A stretch of DNA of 64,000 bases from an uncultured Dokdonia sp. (GTDB lineage: Bacteria; Bacteroidota; Bacteroidia; Flavobacteriales; Flavobacteriaceae). A program made the translations under genes and the position numbers. A model generated the notes under the pieces. The model had not been told where the DNA came from and searched no databases. It was given only the letters and a program-made list of their open reading frames with translations. This document shows positions 51,272-60,543 of this stretch, one piece after another; position 1 is the stretch's first letter; each line of letters opens with the position of its first letter. The stretch covers positions 124,001-188,000 of the forward strand of contig CANNDF010000006.1 in assembly GCA_947503305.1 (NCBI GenBank). Direction: 5' to 3'.

Positions 51272-52294
51272 ATGAATGAAAATCTAGACCCTACAAATCA
51301 AAGTTATTCCAATGAAGAAATGGATCTGGAACGCGCATTGCGTCCACTATCCTTTGAAGACTTTACAGGTCAAGATCAAGTTCTGGAAAATCTAAAAGTA
51401 TTTGTACAGGCTGCAAACCTTCGTAATGAGGCATTAGATCATACCTTATTTCATGGTCCTCCAGGTTTAGGAAAAACAACCCTTGCAAATATTTTGGCAA
51501 ATGAACTTGATGTGAATATAAAAATCACATCAGGGCCCGTACTAGATAAGCCAGGGGATCTTGCAGGATTATTGACAAACTTAGAAGAGCGTGATGTACT
51601 TTTTATAGACGAGATTCACCGTTTAAGTCCAATAGTAGAAGAATACTTATACTCTGCTATGGAAGACTATCGTATAGATATTATGATAGAGACAGGGCCT
51701 AATGCAAGAACTGTTCAAATAGATTTAAGTCCGTTTACCCTTGTAGGAGCGACTACTCGTTCTGGGTTACTTACTGCACCTATGCGTGCACGTTTTGGAA
51801 TTTCTTCTCGATTACAATACTATAGTACAGAGTTGTTAACTTCTATTGTGCAACGTAGTGCCCATATATTAAGAGTACCTATTACTATGGAAGCCGCTAT
51901 AGAAATTGCAGGGCGTAGTCGTGGGACACCCCGTATTGCAAATGCATTATTGCGAAGAGTACGTGATTTTGCCCAGATCAAAGGCAATGGAAAAATAGAT
52001 ATTGCTATTGCAAAATATAGCTTAGAAGCTCTTCATGTAGATGCACATGGACTCGATGAAATGGATAATAAAATCCTAACGACTATTATTGACAAGTTTA
52101 AAGGAGGACCTGTAGGGATTACAACACTGGCAACTGCGGTTTCAGAAAGCGCCGAAACCATAGAAGAAGTATACGAACCTTTCTTAATACAACAAGGGTT
52201 TATTATGCGTACTCCGAGAGGTCGGGAAGTTACAGAAGATGCATACAGACATTTAGGAAGAACTAAAGGGCCAGTACAAGGAGGCTTGTTTTAA
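51272..52294 (+). CDS. ruvB: Holliday junction branch migration helicase subunit RuvB
   Basis: RuvB is the hexameric AAA+ motor that drives branch migration with RuvA. From the ATG at 51272 the product has 340 residues, the normal length. Motifs in order: [14 protein letters not shown], Walker [13 protein letters not shown], Walker [11 protein letters not shown], sensor 1 GATTRSGLL, sensor 2 [15 protein letters not shown], and the winged-helix end [19 protein letters not shown]. The earlier in-frame ATG at 51188 would add 28 residues and run through the palindrome and promoter, so it is rejected. ruvA begins at 63961, 11.7 kb downstream. Confidence 0.96.
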   Translation: MNENLDPTNQSYSNEEMDLERALRPLSFEDFTGQDQVLENLKVFVQAANLRNEALDHTLFHGPPGLGKTTLANILANELDVNIKITSGPVLDKPGDLAGLLTNLEERDVLFIDEIHRLSPIVEEYLYSAMEDYRIDIMIETGPNARTVQIDLSPFTLVGATTRSGLLTAPMRARFGISSRLQYYSTELLTSIVQRSAHILRVPITMEAAIEIAGRSRGTPRIANALLRRVRDFAQIKGNGKIDIAIAKYSLEALHVDAHGLDEMDNKILTTIIDKFKGGPVGITTLATAVSESAETIEEVYEPFLIQQGFIMRTPRGREVTEDAYRHLGRTKGPVQGGLF

Positions 52295-52344
52295 ACGCGA
52301 TGCACATTTGTGCAGAAAAGAGGTACAAACTATATATTTTATAA

Positions 52345-53688
52345 GTGAAAGATCAAAAGATAGATTCTGAGCATATCCCTACGGTATCTGTATTTCGATT
52401 TCTCGCCAATGCAAGTAAAATTGTTAAGAATCCACTACCTTTTCATCACACAAATTTTAAAACAAAAGGAGATACTTTCAGATTGCAATTAGGTTTTGCA
52501 AATACTGTGATCTTCTCAAGGGATCCTAATTTTGCTAGATATGCTTTACAAAAGAATCAACGCAATTATACGAAGTCAAAAATTCAAACAGAAGATTTAC
52601 GTAAATATGTAGGAAAAGGGCTTTTAACTTCAGAGGGAGAACTATGGAAAACGCAACGACGTTTAATACAACCTGCTTTTCATAAAAAACAATTAGAACT
52701 GCTTCTAGATACTGTTTTGATAGCTATACAAACAGAGCTCACAAATATTATTTCAAATCGGCCGATAGATATTTTTCCTATTTTTAATGATCTGGCTTTT
52801 CAAACCGTAGCAAAAGCATTGTTTAAATCTGAGATAGACGATACTGTGATAAGAAGGTTACAGTATATTACTGAAGAAGCTCAAAATATGTTGGTTAAAG
52901 AGTTGCGACAACCCTTTAAATCTTGGTATTTTAAATATGGCGGACTTATCAAAAAGCATGTAGCCCTTACTCAGGAAGCAAGAGGAATCCTAAAATTATT
53001 GGTAAAAGAAAGGATTGATAGCAGGCAACGACAAGATGATTTACTAGATATGTTGCTAGATGCGCGCTATGAAGATGGTACTGCTATGGAAGAAGAACAG
53101 CTTATCGATGAGATTCTCATTCTTTTTGTAGCTGGTCATGAGACCACATCAAATGCGCTTACATTTACATTAGAGCTTTTGGCAAGACATCCCGAAGTTC
53201 AAGAAAAGGTATATGAAGAATACGCTTTCGCGAAAGCGAACACGGACAACATCATAGGTTTTATAAAAGGATGTGAATATACCAAGCAAGTGATGGAAGA
53301 GGCAATGCGATTATATCCACCAGCTTATTTTATAGATCGTGTAAACTATGAAGATGATGAGTTTGAGGGGAAGTCTTATAAAAAAGGATCAAACTTACTT
53401 TTTTCAATTATAGAGATACACAAACATCCAGATTTTTGGAAAGATCCAGAACGGTTTAATCCAGAACGTTTTGCAGATAATGCAGGTATGAAACACAAAG
53501 CCTATTTCCCTTTTGGAGCGGGGCCAAGAATGTGTATTGGAAATAATTTTGCCATGTATGAAATGATCCTTGCAATTACTGAAGTGATCAAAACATATAG
53601 GATTTTACCCAAGGATTCACCGATAGAAATTAAGCCTTTGATTACGTTAAAACCTAAAAATGCTATCTTAGAATTTGAACTTCGCTAG
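52345..53688 (+). CDS. Cytochrome P450
   Basis: The 447-residue soluble heme monooxygenase has an I-helix oxygen-activation motif AGHETTSNA (about 263-271), an ExxR motif in MEEAMRL, the PERF motif in FNPERF and the heme-binding loop FPFGAGPRMCIGNN with the thiolate Cys at about 396. It lacks a membrane anchor. It resembles the CYP102-like heme domains and bacterial fatty-acid or terpene hydroxylases, but no reductase or ferredoxin gene is nearby. The substrate is unknown. It starts with GTG, and queG starts only three bases after its stop. A palindrome copy encodes YAFAKAN in the J-K loop region. Confidence 0.92.
   Translation: MKDQKIDSEHIPTVSVFRFLANASKIVKNPLPFHHTNFKTKGDTFRLQLGFANTVIFSRDPNFARYALQKNQRNYTKSKIQTEDLRKYVGKGLLTSEGELWKTQRRLIQPAFHKKQLELLLDTVLIAIQTELTNIISNRPIDIFPIFNDLAFQTVAKALFKSEIDDTVIRRLQYITEEAQNMLVKELRQPFKSWYFKYGGLIKKHVALTQEARGILKLLVKERIDSRQRQDDLLDMLLDARYEDGTAMEEEQLIDEILILFVAGHETTSNALTFTLELLARHPEVQEKVYEEYAFAKANTDNIIGFIKGCEYTKQVMEEAMRLYPPAYFIDRVNYEDDEFEGKSYKKGSNLLFSIIEIHKHPDFWKDPERFNPERFADNAGMKHKAYFPFGAGPRMCIGNNFAMYEMILAITEVIKTYRILPKDSPIEIKPLITLKPKNAILEFELR
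53224..53237. repeat. GCTTTCGCGAAAGC palindrome, copy 11 (intragenic)
   Basis: Exact copy in the cytochrome P450 gene, flanked by TAC on the left. It is read as Ala-Phe-Ala-Lys-Ala in a variable loop. Confidence 0.95.
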
Positions 53689-53691
53689 ATT

Positions 53692-54618
53692 GTGATCGAG
53701 AACAAAAGCAAACATACCGCCTTTATCAAGGCAGAAGCAAAACGTCTGGGCTTTATGTCTTGTGGTATTTCTAAGGCGGGTTTCTTAGAAGAAGAAGCAC
53801 CACGTTTAGAACAATGGCTTAATGAGAATAGGCATGGTGAGATGCATTATATGGAGAATTATTTTGATAAACGCCTCGATCCCACAAAACTAGTAGAAGG
53901 ATCTAAAAGTGTGATTTCGCTATTGCTTAATTACTATCCAAAAGAAACCCAGCGTGAAGATTCCTATAAGATTTCAAAATATGCTTATGGAAGGGATTAC
54001 CATTTTGTTATAAAGGATAAATTAAAAGAGTTATTATATAGTATCCAGTCTGAAATTGGAGCAGTACACGGTCGTGCTTTTGTAGACAGTGCTCCGGTTT
54101 TGGATAAGGCATGGGCAGTAAAAAGTGGATTAGGATGGATGGGAAAACACAGTAATGTTCTTTCTAAAAAGGCAGGATCTTTCTATTTTATTGCAGAACT
54201 TATTGTAGATCTAGCATTAGATTACGATACTCCAGTTACAGATCATTGCGGGAGTTGTACGGCTTGTATAGATGCATGCCCTACACAAGCTATTGTAGCA
54301 CCTTATAAGGTTGATGGTAGTAAATGTATAAGTTATTTTACCATAGAACTCAAAGAAGCCATACCTACTTCGGTAAAAGGGCAATTTGATGACTGGATGT
54401 TTGGATGTGATGTATGTCAGGATGTATGTCCATGGAACCGATTTAGTACCTCTCATAACGAACCCTTGTTTGACCCACATCCAGCTTTATTAGAATCCTC
54501 CATGAAAGATTGGGAGGAGATGACTCAGGAAGTCTTTTCGGAAGTGTTTCAGAAATCTGCAGTAAAACGCACAAAGTATACTGGACTCATGCGTAACATC
54601 CAGTTTTTGAAGCAATAA
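53692..54618 (+). CDS. queG: Epoxyqueuosine reductase QueG
   Basis: QueG reduces epoxyqueuosine to queuosine in the wobble position of tRNA, using cobalamin and two [4Fe-4S] clusters. The 308-residue protein has [16 protein letters not shown] and the catalytic region [27 protein letters not shown], then cluster motifs [16 protein letters not shown] and [11 protein letters not shown]. It starts with GTG, three bases after the P450 stop, so the two are probably co-transcribed. The C-terminal HEAT repeat of some QueG proteins is absent, as in many short bacterial versions. Confidence 0.95.
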   Translation: MIENKSKHTAFIKAEAKRLGFMSCGISKAGFLEEEAPRLEQWLNENRHGEMHYMENYFDKRLDPTKLVEGSKSVISLLLNYYPKETQREDSYKISKYAYGRDYHFVIKDKLKELLYSIQSEIGAVHGRAFVDSAPVLDKAWAVKSGLGWMGKHSNVLSKKAGSFYFIAELIVDLALDYDTPVTDHCGSCTACIDACPTQAIVAPYKVDGSKCISYFTIELKEAIPTSVKGQFDDWMFGCDVCQDVCPWNRFSTSHNEPLFDPHPALLESSMKDWEEMTQEVFSEVFQKSAVKRTKYTGLMRNIQFLKQ

Positions 54619-54651
54619 CCCTCTTTTTAGAGATAGATTTACATAAAAATC

Positions 54652-54667
54652 ACGAAATCGTTTTCGT
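54652..54667. promoter_or_regulatory. LacI-type operator of the sugar operon
   Basis: ACGAAATCGTTTTCGT differs from the perfect palindrome at 1935-1950 by one base. It lies 113 bp upstream of the MFS gene at 54781 and abuts a possible -33 element (TTG at 54667-54669). Confidence 0.7.
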
Positions 54668-54698
54668 TGGTTAATTCTCAATATTAGTATTAAATTTC
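54667..54698 (+). promoter_or_regulatory. Possible promoter of the sugar operon (TTG, 21-base spacer, TAAATTTC)
   Basis: TTG at 54667-54669 and TAAATTTC at 54691-54698 match the flavobacterial consensus with one change at the last base. The operator overlaps its left end, which suits an activator or a repressor that blocks sigma binding. Confidence 0.4.
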
Positions 54699-54780
54699 AG
54701 AAAAAATGCTGATATTACTACGATGAAAATACAGGATTTGTAATAAATCTACTTTTCTTTCTTTCGTAAATACAAGCAGT

Positions 54781-56247
54781 ATGTTTAAAAAGATTAAAAA
54801 ACCAAACCTTTCTTTCTGGCAAATTTGGAATATGAATGTTGGATTCTTTGGAATTCAATTTAGTTTTGGTTTACAGCAAACAGCTGTAAATCCTATCTTT
54901 TCATTTTTAGGTGCAGATCATGCAGAATTGCCATTACTTAACTTAGCAGGACCTGTTACAGGCTTATTAATTCAACCTATTATAGGGGCTATAAGTGATA
55001 AAACGTGGTTGCCAAAATGGGGAGGTAGACGAAAACCTTTCTTTTTAATTGGAGCAATATTAGGAAGCTTGTGTTTATTGGCATTTCCTTTTAGTCCAGG
55101 CTTATGGTTTGCTGTAGGGTTATTATGGGTATTAGATGCGGCTAACAATACTGCCATGGAGCCTTATCGCGCTTTTGTAGGTGATAAGTTAAATGATGAC
55201 CAACTTACATTTGGATATCAAATGCAAAGTTTATTTGTAGGGGCAGGGATTACGATTGCAAACTTTTCTTTGTTTTTATTCCAAGACTGGTTTAGTGTTC
55301 CTCCTACAGAAGCAGCAAGCTTATGTAGTACAGCTACAGAAACAGTATCTGCAATCCCAAAATGGGTGTATTACTCTTTCTTTTTAGGGGCGTTTGCATC
55401 TGTAGCAACCATAGCATGGTCTGTATGGAAAACTCCCGAAATACCTCCTAGTGATGAAGAGCTAGCGGCACTAAAGAAAGAAAAAGAAGAGCATTCATTT
55501 ACATATAGATTATTTGAACCTATAAGAGAAATTATTGGGGCTATAGGTAGTATGCCTAAAATGATGTGGAAACTAGCAGGGGTGTATTTTTTTCAATGGT
55601 ATGCATTGTTTGTATACTGGCAGTTTATCACTCCTATGATCCGTACCAGTTTATTAGGTATTTCAAATGAAGACACAGAAAAACTTGATAGTATCATGGA
55701 AGCATGTAAAGCTGGAGAAACAATAAGTGCAGCAGACACGTCTTTTGCTCAAAATATTCAATTACTTTCAGAGCAAGCTCTTGCGCAAACAGGACTAATG
55801 AATGGTACTTATAATTTTGTAACGATGATCGTAGCTCTGGCACTAGTCCCTTTTGCAAAGAAATATGGTTCTAGAAATGTGTATGTCGTTAGTTTGGTGT
55901 TTGCAGGTATTGCTATGTTGAGTATGCCTCATATCAATGATAAATACTTATTACTTGCCCCTATGATACTCTTTGGTATAGGTTGGGCAGCAATGATGGG
56001 AATTCCCTATGCAATGGTATCAAAAGTGATTCCGGAAGAACGCAGAGGTGTTTATATGGGAATTGTAAATATGATGATTGTAATTCCTATGCTTATCCAG
56101 ACGGTAACCTTTGGGCCTATTATAAAAAACGTATTAGGCAATGATGCTGTAAATGCTATCTTGTTTGGAGGAGTATTTTTTATAATAGCCGCATTACTGG
56201 CATTACGACTTAAGCGATCAATATCAGCAGCAGTAACGGGAGAATAG
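54781..56247 (+). CDS. MFS sugar transporter, SLC45/GPH-like symporter
   Basis: The 488-residue protein has 12 predicted helices. Residues 10-60 (FWQIWNMNVGFFGIQFSFGLQQT) and the loop-2 motif SDKTWLPKWGGRRKPFFLIGAI match the SLC45/sucrose-type proton symporters, as do LDAANNTAMEPYRAFVGD and a late PEERRGVYMGIVNM motif. A large cytosolic loop between helices 6 and 7 is acidic and Lys-rich. The family carries sucrose, maltose and other disaccharides with protons. It is the first gene of the sugar operon behind the LacI-type operator, and the second MFS gene follows after 20 bases. Confidence 0.9.
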   Translation: MFKKIKKPNLSFWQIWNMNVGFFGIQFSFGLQQTAVNPIFSFLGADHAELPLLNLAGPVTGLLIQPIIGAISDKTWLPKWGGRRKPFFLIGAILGSLCLLAFPFSPGLWFAVGLLWVLDAANNTAMEPYRAFVGDKLNDDQLTFGYQMQSLFVGAGITIANFSLFLFQDWFSVPPTEAASLCSTATETVSAIPKWVYYSFFLGAFASVATIAWSVWKTPEIPPSDEELAALKKEKEEHSFTYRLFEPIREIIGAIGSMPKMMWKLAGVYFFQWYALFVYWQFITPMIRTSLLGISNEDTEKLDSIMEACKAGETISAADTSFAQNIQLLSEQALAQTGLMNGTYNFVTMIVALALVPFAKKYGSRNVYVVSLVFAGIAMLSMPHINDKYLLLAPMILFGIGWAAMMGIPYAMVSKVIPEERRGVYMGIVNMMIVIPMLIQTVTFGPIIKNVLGNDAVNAILFGGVFFIIAALLALRLKRSISAAVTGE

Positions 56248-56267
56248 TAAAATAAGATTATAAATAT

Positions 56268-57494
56268 ATGAAGCATTTAGGTGTAAAATTATCTCTGTAT
56301 CTTAACTATTTTGTATTTGCTATTTTATTGAATAGTGTAGGGATTGTTATATTAAAATCCTTAAATAACTATGGAGTTGATGAGGGTACAGCAAGTATTC
56401 TAGAAGCTTTCAAAGATCTTCCCATTGCTATTGTCTCCTTTGCTATAGCGTCTTTTCTTCCTAGAATTGGCTATAAAAAAGCAATGCTCATAGGGCTTGG
56501 TATGGTTACTATAGCATGTATTGGAATGTATTTTGGAAATTCTTTTGATACAGCAAAAATACTATTTGCTACCGTAGGAGCTGCTTTTGCACTTATAAAG
56601 GTATCAGTATATTCTGTGATAGGATTAGTGACAGATTCTACCAAAGGGCATAATGCTTTAATGAGTTCTATAGAGGGTGTGTTTATGATCGGAATAGCAT
56701 TAGCCTATTTTTTATTCCCAGCATTTAATACAGAAGGCAAGCCAGATGCATGGCTTAACGTTTACTGGTTACTTGCTATATTGTCTTTTACATCTTTTAT
56801 TATATTATTATTTACAAAATTTGAGAAAACACCAGAAGTTCCAGGTTCAGATCTTTCTCAAGATTTTGCAGCCATGTTCAAGTTACTTGCAAAATTATTG
56901 ATTATTGTTTTTGTAATAAGCGCTTTCTTATTTGTAATGATAGAGCAAGGAATTATGTCTTGGCTACCTACTTTTAACGATAAAGTGCTTGGTTTGCCTG
57001 AGAATATAAGTATCATGATGGCTAGTATTCTTGCTATAGCTCTTGCTATAGGTAGGTTACTGGCAGGGGTTTTAACTAGGAGAATCTCTTGGATTTATGT
57101 CTTGACTGCATGCACTATACTTGCAATGTTATTAGTCATATTTGTATTGCCAAAAACTGTAAATGCAAGTGTTTCTGAAATTACATCATTTAGTGATGTT
57201 CCTGCGATTGCATTTGCGTTTCCATTAGTAGGATTATTTATAGCTCCTATATACCCACTATTAAACTCTGTAGTTTTAAGTGCATTACCTAAAAAGTTAC
57301 ATAGTCCTATGACAGGACTTATTGTTATTTTTTCTGCACTAGGGGGTACTATAGGTAGTAGAATTATAGGGCACCTTTTTGAAAGTAAGGGACCTGAAAA
57401 TGCATTTTATTATACACTTATTCCAATGACAATGTTATTGGTGTTTTATTTTATTCTAAAACGTCTTACAGGGAAAAATGCAGTTCAAGGGTAA
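56268..57494 (+). CDS. Second MFS transporter, monosaccharide-type carrier
   Basis: The 408-residue protein has 12 helices of the MFS fold, with NYFVFAILLNSVGIVIL at the N-terminus and GRLLAGVLTRR as the second-half loop motif. It resembles FucP/GlcP-like proton symporters more than SLC45. Substrate is unknown. Its position after a disaccharide symporter suggests uptake or export of the monosaccharide products. It overlaps the trehalase start by 17 bases, so the pair is translationally coupled. Confidence 0.82.
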   Translation: MKHLGVKLSLYLNYFVFAILLNSVGIVILKSLNNYGVDEGTASILEAFKDLPIAIVSFAIASFLPRIGYKKAMLIGLGMVTIACIGMYFGNSFDTAKILFATVGAAFALIKVSVYSVIGLVTDSTKGHNALMSSIEGVFMIGIALAYFLFPAFNTEGKPDAWLNVYWLLAILSFTSFIILLFTKFEKTPEVPGSDLSQDFAAMFKLLAKLLIIVFVISAFLFVMIEQGIMSWLPTFNDKVLGLPENISIMMASILAIALAIGRLLAGVLTRRISWIYVLTACTILAMLLVIFVLPKTVNASVSEITSFSDVPAIAFAFPLVGLFIAPIYPLLNSVVLSALPKKLHSPMTGLIVIFSALGGTIGSRIIGHLFESKGPENAFYYTLIPMTMLLVFYFILKRLTGKNAVQG

Positions 57495-59352
57495 TATAGA
57501 TCGTACACTGCAGCGATTGCTCGCGCAGGAAGATACCGATGGAGATAAAAAAATCACAGTAGAAGATACAGGGCCTAAAGCTTTTGAAATCCTACTGGAT
57601 AACGGAGATATGTATAATATTGAAGGGACATACCATCTTTCAAATTTTCTTCAGGAATTAGCTTTAGAAAAAGCGTTAGGAAAAACTGAGGCCTCCATAC
57701 CATTATCAAATATACAAGAACCCCCTACGGCTCGTGTTTCTAGAATGATCAAAGATTATTTCTGGGATGACTTAACGCGTACGCTCGATAAAGAAGGACT
57801 GGAAAAAAGTGTGGGTGATGATAAAACAGAAGATCAGGTACACAGACTTTATATCCCTTTTTCAGACCATGAAGGACAATCGTATTATAAACAAATAGCC
57901 GCTCAATTTCCAACACTTAATATTGAGATACTACCCGAAAAAATTACACCCTCCTATGTAAAATCTATTAATGATGCTCCTGGAATTTTAGCACTTGCTA
58001 TAGAAAACGGGAAGGGAGTCCCTTTTGTAGTTCCAGGGGGGCGTTTTAATGAAATGTACGGATGGGATAGTTATTTTGAAGGCGTAGGTCTATTATTAGA
58101 TGGACGTATAGACCTTGCAAAAGCTATGGTAAATAATTTTTGTTATCAGATTACTCACTATGGTAAAATCCTCAATGCAAACCGTTCGTATTATTTGACA
58201 CGTACGCAACCTCCTTTTTTAAGCTCTTTTATACGAGAAGTTTATGAAGCAGGCCCTTCTGTAGGAAAAGATTGGTTGGCAGAAGTATTAAAAATTGCCA
58301 TTCAAGAGTATAAAACTGTATGGATGGAAGAAGGACAGCGTTTAACCTCCAATGGGCTTAATCGTTATTATGCACAAGGTATTGGAATTCCCCCAGAAAC
58401 CGAAGAAGGGCATTTTGATGATGTCTTATCCGCTTTCGCGAAAGCGCACTCAGAACCCCTAGAAGATTTTATAATTAAGTATCAGACAGGAGTGATAAAA
58501 GAACCCAAACTAGATATGTATTTTACCCATGATCGAAGTTTGCGGGAAAGTGGGCACGATACCTCATGGCGACTAGATGATATTTGCGCAGATCTTAATA
58601 CTGTAGATATCAATAGCCTTCTGTATAAATACGAAATTGATTTTGCGTACCTTATAGATCACTATTTTGAAGGATCATTTGAAAACATGACTGGTGATGA
58701 CTGGTTACAAAAAGCCAATCATCGAAAAGAATTAATGAATATCTATTTGTGGAATGAAAAAGAAGGTCAGTTTTTTGACTATATCATTACAGAAAAAAAG
58801 CAAACCTATTTTGAGTCGGCATCAAACTATATACCTCTATGGGCAGGTTTATGTGATAAGAAACAAGCAGATAGTATGGTAGAAAGCTTAATGGAATCTC
58901 TCAAAGAAAAAGGAGGGATTGCAGGGACTTCCAGAAAAATGCATGCCAATGTTCCTGAAAATGCGGTGCAACGTCAATGGGATTACCCCAATGGATGGGC
59001 ACCTCATCAAATGATGATATGGCGCGGCCTTAAACACTATGGGTTTACTGAAGAACTTCAAGAACTTATCTATAGATGGTTATGGATGATTACAAAAAAT
59101 GCAGTAGATTACAATGGGACTATTCCTGAAAAGTATGATGTCGTAGCATGTTCTCATAAGGTATATGCAGAGTATGGTAATGTAGGTACCGAGTTTGATT
59201 ATATTACTACAAGTGGGTTTGGATGGATGAATGCATCTTATCAATACGGATTATCCTTGCTTACTACACGTTTGCGTAGTAATTTAGATCTATTAATAGA
59301 TCCAGATGAATTGTTTCATACCCCTATTGTGTCATCTGGAAATAATGTTTAA
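57478..59352 (+). CDS. GH37 trehalase with fungal neutral-trehalase-like N-terminal domain
   Basis: Trehalase hydrolyses trehalose to two glucose. The 624-residue protein lacks a signal peptide, so it is cytosolic. Trehalase signature 1, PGGRFNEMYGWDSY (186-199), and signature 2, QWDYPNGWAP (about 500-509), are both present, as are the catalytic Asp region ESGHDTSWR (about 357-365) and the late NVGTEFDYITTSGFGW region. Residues 11-34 read LQRLLAQEDTDGDKKITVED, an EF-hand-like calcium site with the spacing of fungal neutral trehalases, and the following TYHLSNFLQELALEKALG also resembles them. The PKA/14-3-3 tail of the fungal enzymes is missing. It overlaps the second MFS gene. Confidence 0.92.
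   Translation: MQFKGNIDRTLQRLLAQEDTDGDKKITVEDTGPKAFEILLDNGDMYNIEGTYHLSNFLQELALEKALGKTEASIPLSNIQEPPTARVSRMIKDYFWDDLTRTLDKEGLEKSVGDDKTEDQVHRLYIPFSDHEGQSYYKQIAAQFPTLNIEILPEKITPSYVKSINDAPGILALAIENGKGVPFVVPGGRFNEMYGWDSYFEGVGLLLDGRIDLAKAMVNNFCYQITHYGKILNANRSYYLTRTQPPFLSSFIREVYEAGPSVGKDWLAEVLKIAIQEYKTVWMEEGQRLTSNGLNRYYAQGIGIPPETEEGHFDDVLSAFAKAHSEPLEDFIIKYQTGVIKEPKLDMYFTHDRSLRESGHDTSWRLDDICADLNTVDINSLLYKYEIDFAYLIDHYFEGSFENMTGDDWLQKANHRKELMNIYLWNEKEGQFFDYIITEKKQTYFESASNYIPLWAGLCDKKQADSMVESLMESLKEKGGIAGTSRKMHANVPENAVQRQWDYPNGWAPHQMMIWRGLKHYGFTEELQELIYRWLWMITKNAVDYNGTIPEKYDVVACSHKVYAEYGNVGTEFDYITTSGFGWMNASYQYGLSLLTTRLRSNLDLLIDPDELFHTPIVSSGNNV
58432..58445. repeat. GCTTTCGCGAAAGC palindrome, copy 12 (intragenic)
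   Basis: Exact copy, 16 bp with flanking C and G, in the trehalase gene. It is read as Ala-Phe-Ala-Lys-Ala. Confidence 0.95.
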
Positions 59353-59370
59353 TCATAGGATGGTATAATT

Positions 59371-60540
59371 ATGACTTCATACCAAAACTCCATAGAACTG
59401 CTTAAAAAGGTTGCTACAGAGCGAGGCTTTCTGGCTAGTGCAAATGATATTACAAATTATAGGCGAGTATGGGCAAGAGATGGTGTAATATGTGGTCTTG
59501 CAGCCTTATTAGATGGAGATAAAATCCTTATAGAAGCATTTAAACAAACTTTAATAACGTTAGGAAATCACCAGCACGAACGAGGGATGATCCCTTCCAA
59601 TGTACATTTTGATGGAGATACTCCTTCTATAAGTTTTGGAGGATTAGCAGGACGTGTTGATACTGTAGCTTGGTTTATAATAGGTGTCTGTCAGTATGCA
59701 TATAAAACTGGTGATCATCATTTTTTTAATTCCTATAAACCACATATTAAAAAAGGACTTGCATTACAGCATAGTTGGGAATATAACGATGGTGATTTAA
59801 TGTATGTGCCTCGTAGCGGTAATTGGGCAGATGAGTATCCTACACAAGGATTTATACTATATGATCAATTGCTTCGTGTGTGGGCATTACGATGTTATTT
59901 ACATTTTGAGAAGGACGAAGGGCTTCAAAAAAAAGAACAAGCAATAACAAAAAAAATCATAGATAATTACAAAAAAAATAGCCAAGTTAAAAACCCTTAC
60001 CATCCTAAAGCAATCCAAACATTAGAACCTACAGCTTATTGGGTTGCATCACTAGAACCAGCTGGATATCAAACACAATTTGATGCCTTTGCAAATAGCC
60101 TGGCATTGTTACTTAAGATAGGTTCAAAAGAAGATCAAGAGCAACTTATTAGGTATAGCGATGCACTATGTGCTAAATTACCCTTAGGCTTATTACCTGC
60201 TTTTTGGCCAGTGATTAACAAAGAAGACAGTGACTGGAAATGGCTAGTCAATAACTGTAAATATGAATTCCGTAATTACCCATATGAGTTTCATAATGGA
60301 GGGACATGGCAAATGGTTAATGGATTTTATGGGATAGGACTTCTTGCAAATAATGCTTTCGCTAAAGCAGAAAATATCCTTCATCAGATTAATGTATTAA
60401 ATGAAAAAGAGGAGGGGAGTTTTTATGAAAATTTTAATTCAAAAACTGGCGATCCTAATGGAGTGCCTTTCTGCGCTTGGAGTGCAGCGGGGAGTGTGCT
60501 TTTAGAACAATCATTACAAAATAATAAACTGCTTACATAG
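59371..60540 (+). CDS. (alpha/alpha)6-barrel glycosidase of uncertain family (GH100-like or debranching-type)
   Basis: The 389-residue cytosolic protein shows RRVWARDGVICGLAALL (about 27-43), GLAGRVDTVAWFIIGVCQY and MYVPRSGNWADEYPTQGF. This Asp-containing pattern resembles both GH100 neutral invertases (RDFV, GRVTPVDS) and amylo-alpha-1,6-glucosidase-like domains. The catalytic Asp is probably in WARD, with a second acid in NWADEYP. Because a PfkB kinase follows and an SLC45 symporter leads the operon, sucrose cleavage to glucose and fructose is my preferred reading, though maltooligosaccharide hydrolysis remains possible. The variant palindrome near residue 330 encodes NAFAKAE. Confidence 0.65.
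   Translation: MTSYQNSIELLKKVATERGFLASANDITNYRRVWARDGVICGLAALLDGDKILIEAFKQTLITLGNHQHERGMIPSNVHFDGDTPSISFGGLAGRVDTVAWFIIGVCQYAYKTGDHHFFNSYKPHIKKGLALQHSWEYNDGDLMYVPRSGNWADEYPTQGFILYDQLLRVWALRCYLHFEKDEGLQKKEQAITKKIIDNYKKNSQVKNPYHPKAIQTLEPTAYWVASLEPAGYQTQFDAFANSLALLLKIGSKEDQEQLIRYSDALCAKLPLGLLPAFWPVINKEDSDWKWLVNNCKYEFRNYPYEFHNGGTWQMVNGFYGIGLLANNAFAKAENILHQINVLNEKEEGSFYENFNSKTGDPNGVPFCAWSAAGSVLLEQSLQNNKLLT
60355..60368. repeat. One-base variant GCTTTCGCTAAAGC of the palindrome (intragenic)
   Basis: Same G to T change as at 42226, again synonymous and again read as AFAKA. It lies in the (alpha/alpha)6 glycosidase gene. Confidence 0.8.
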
Positions 60541-60543
60541 TAT

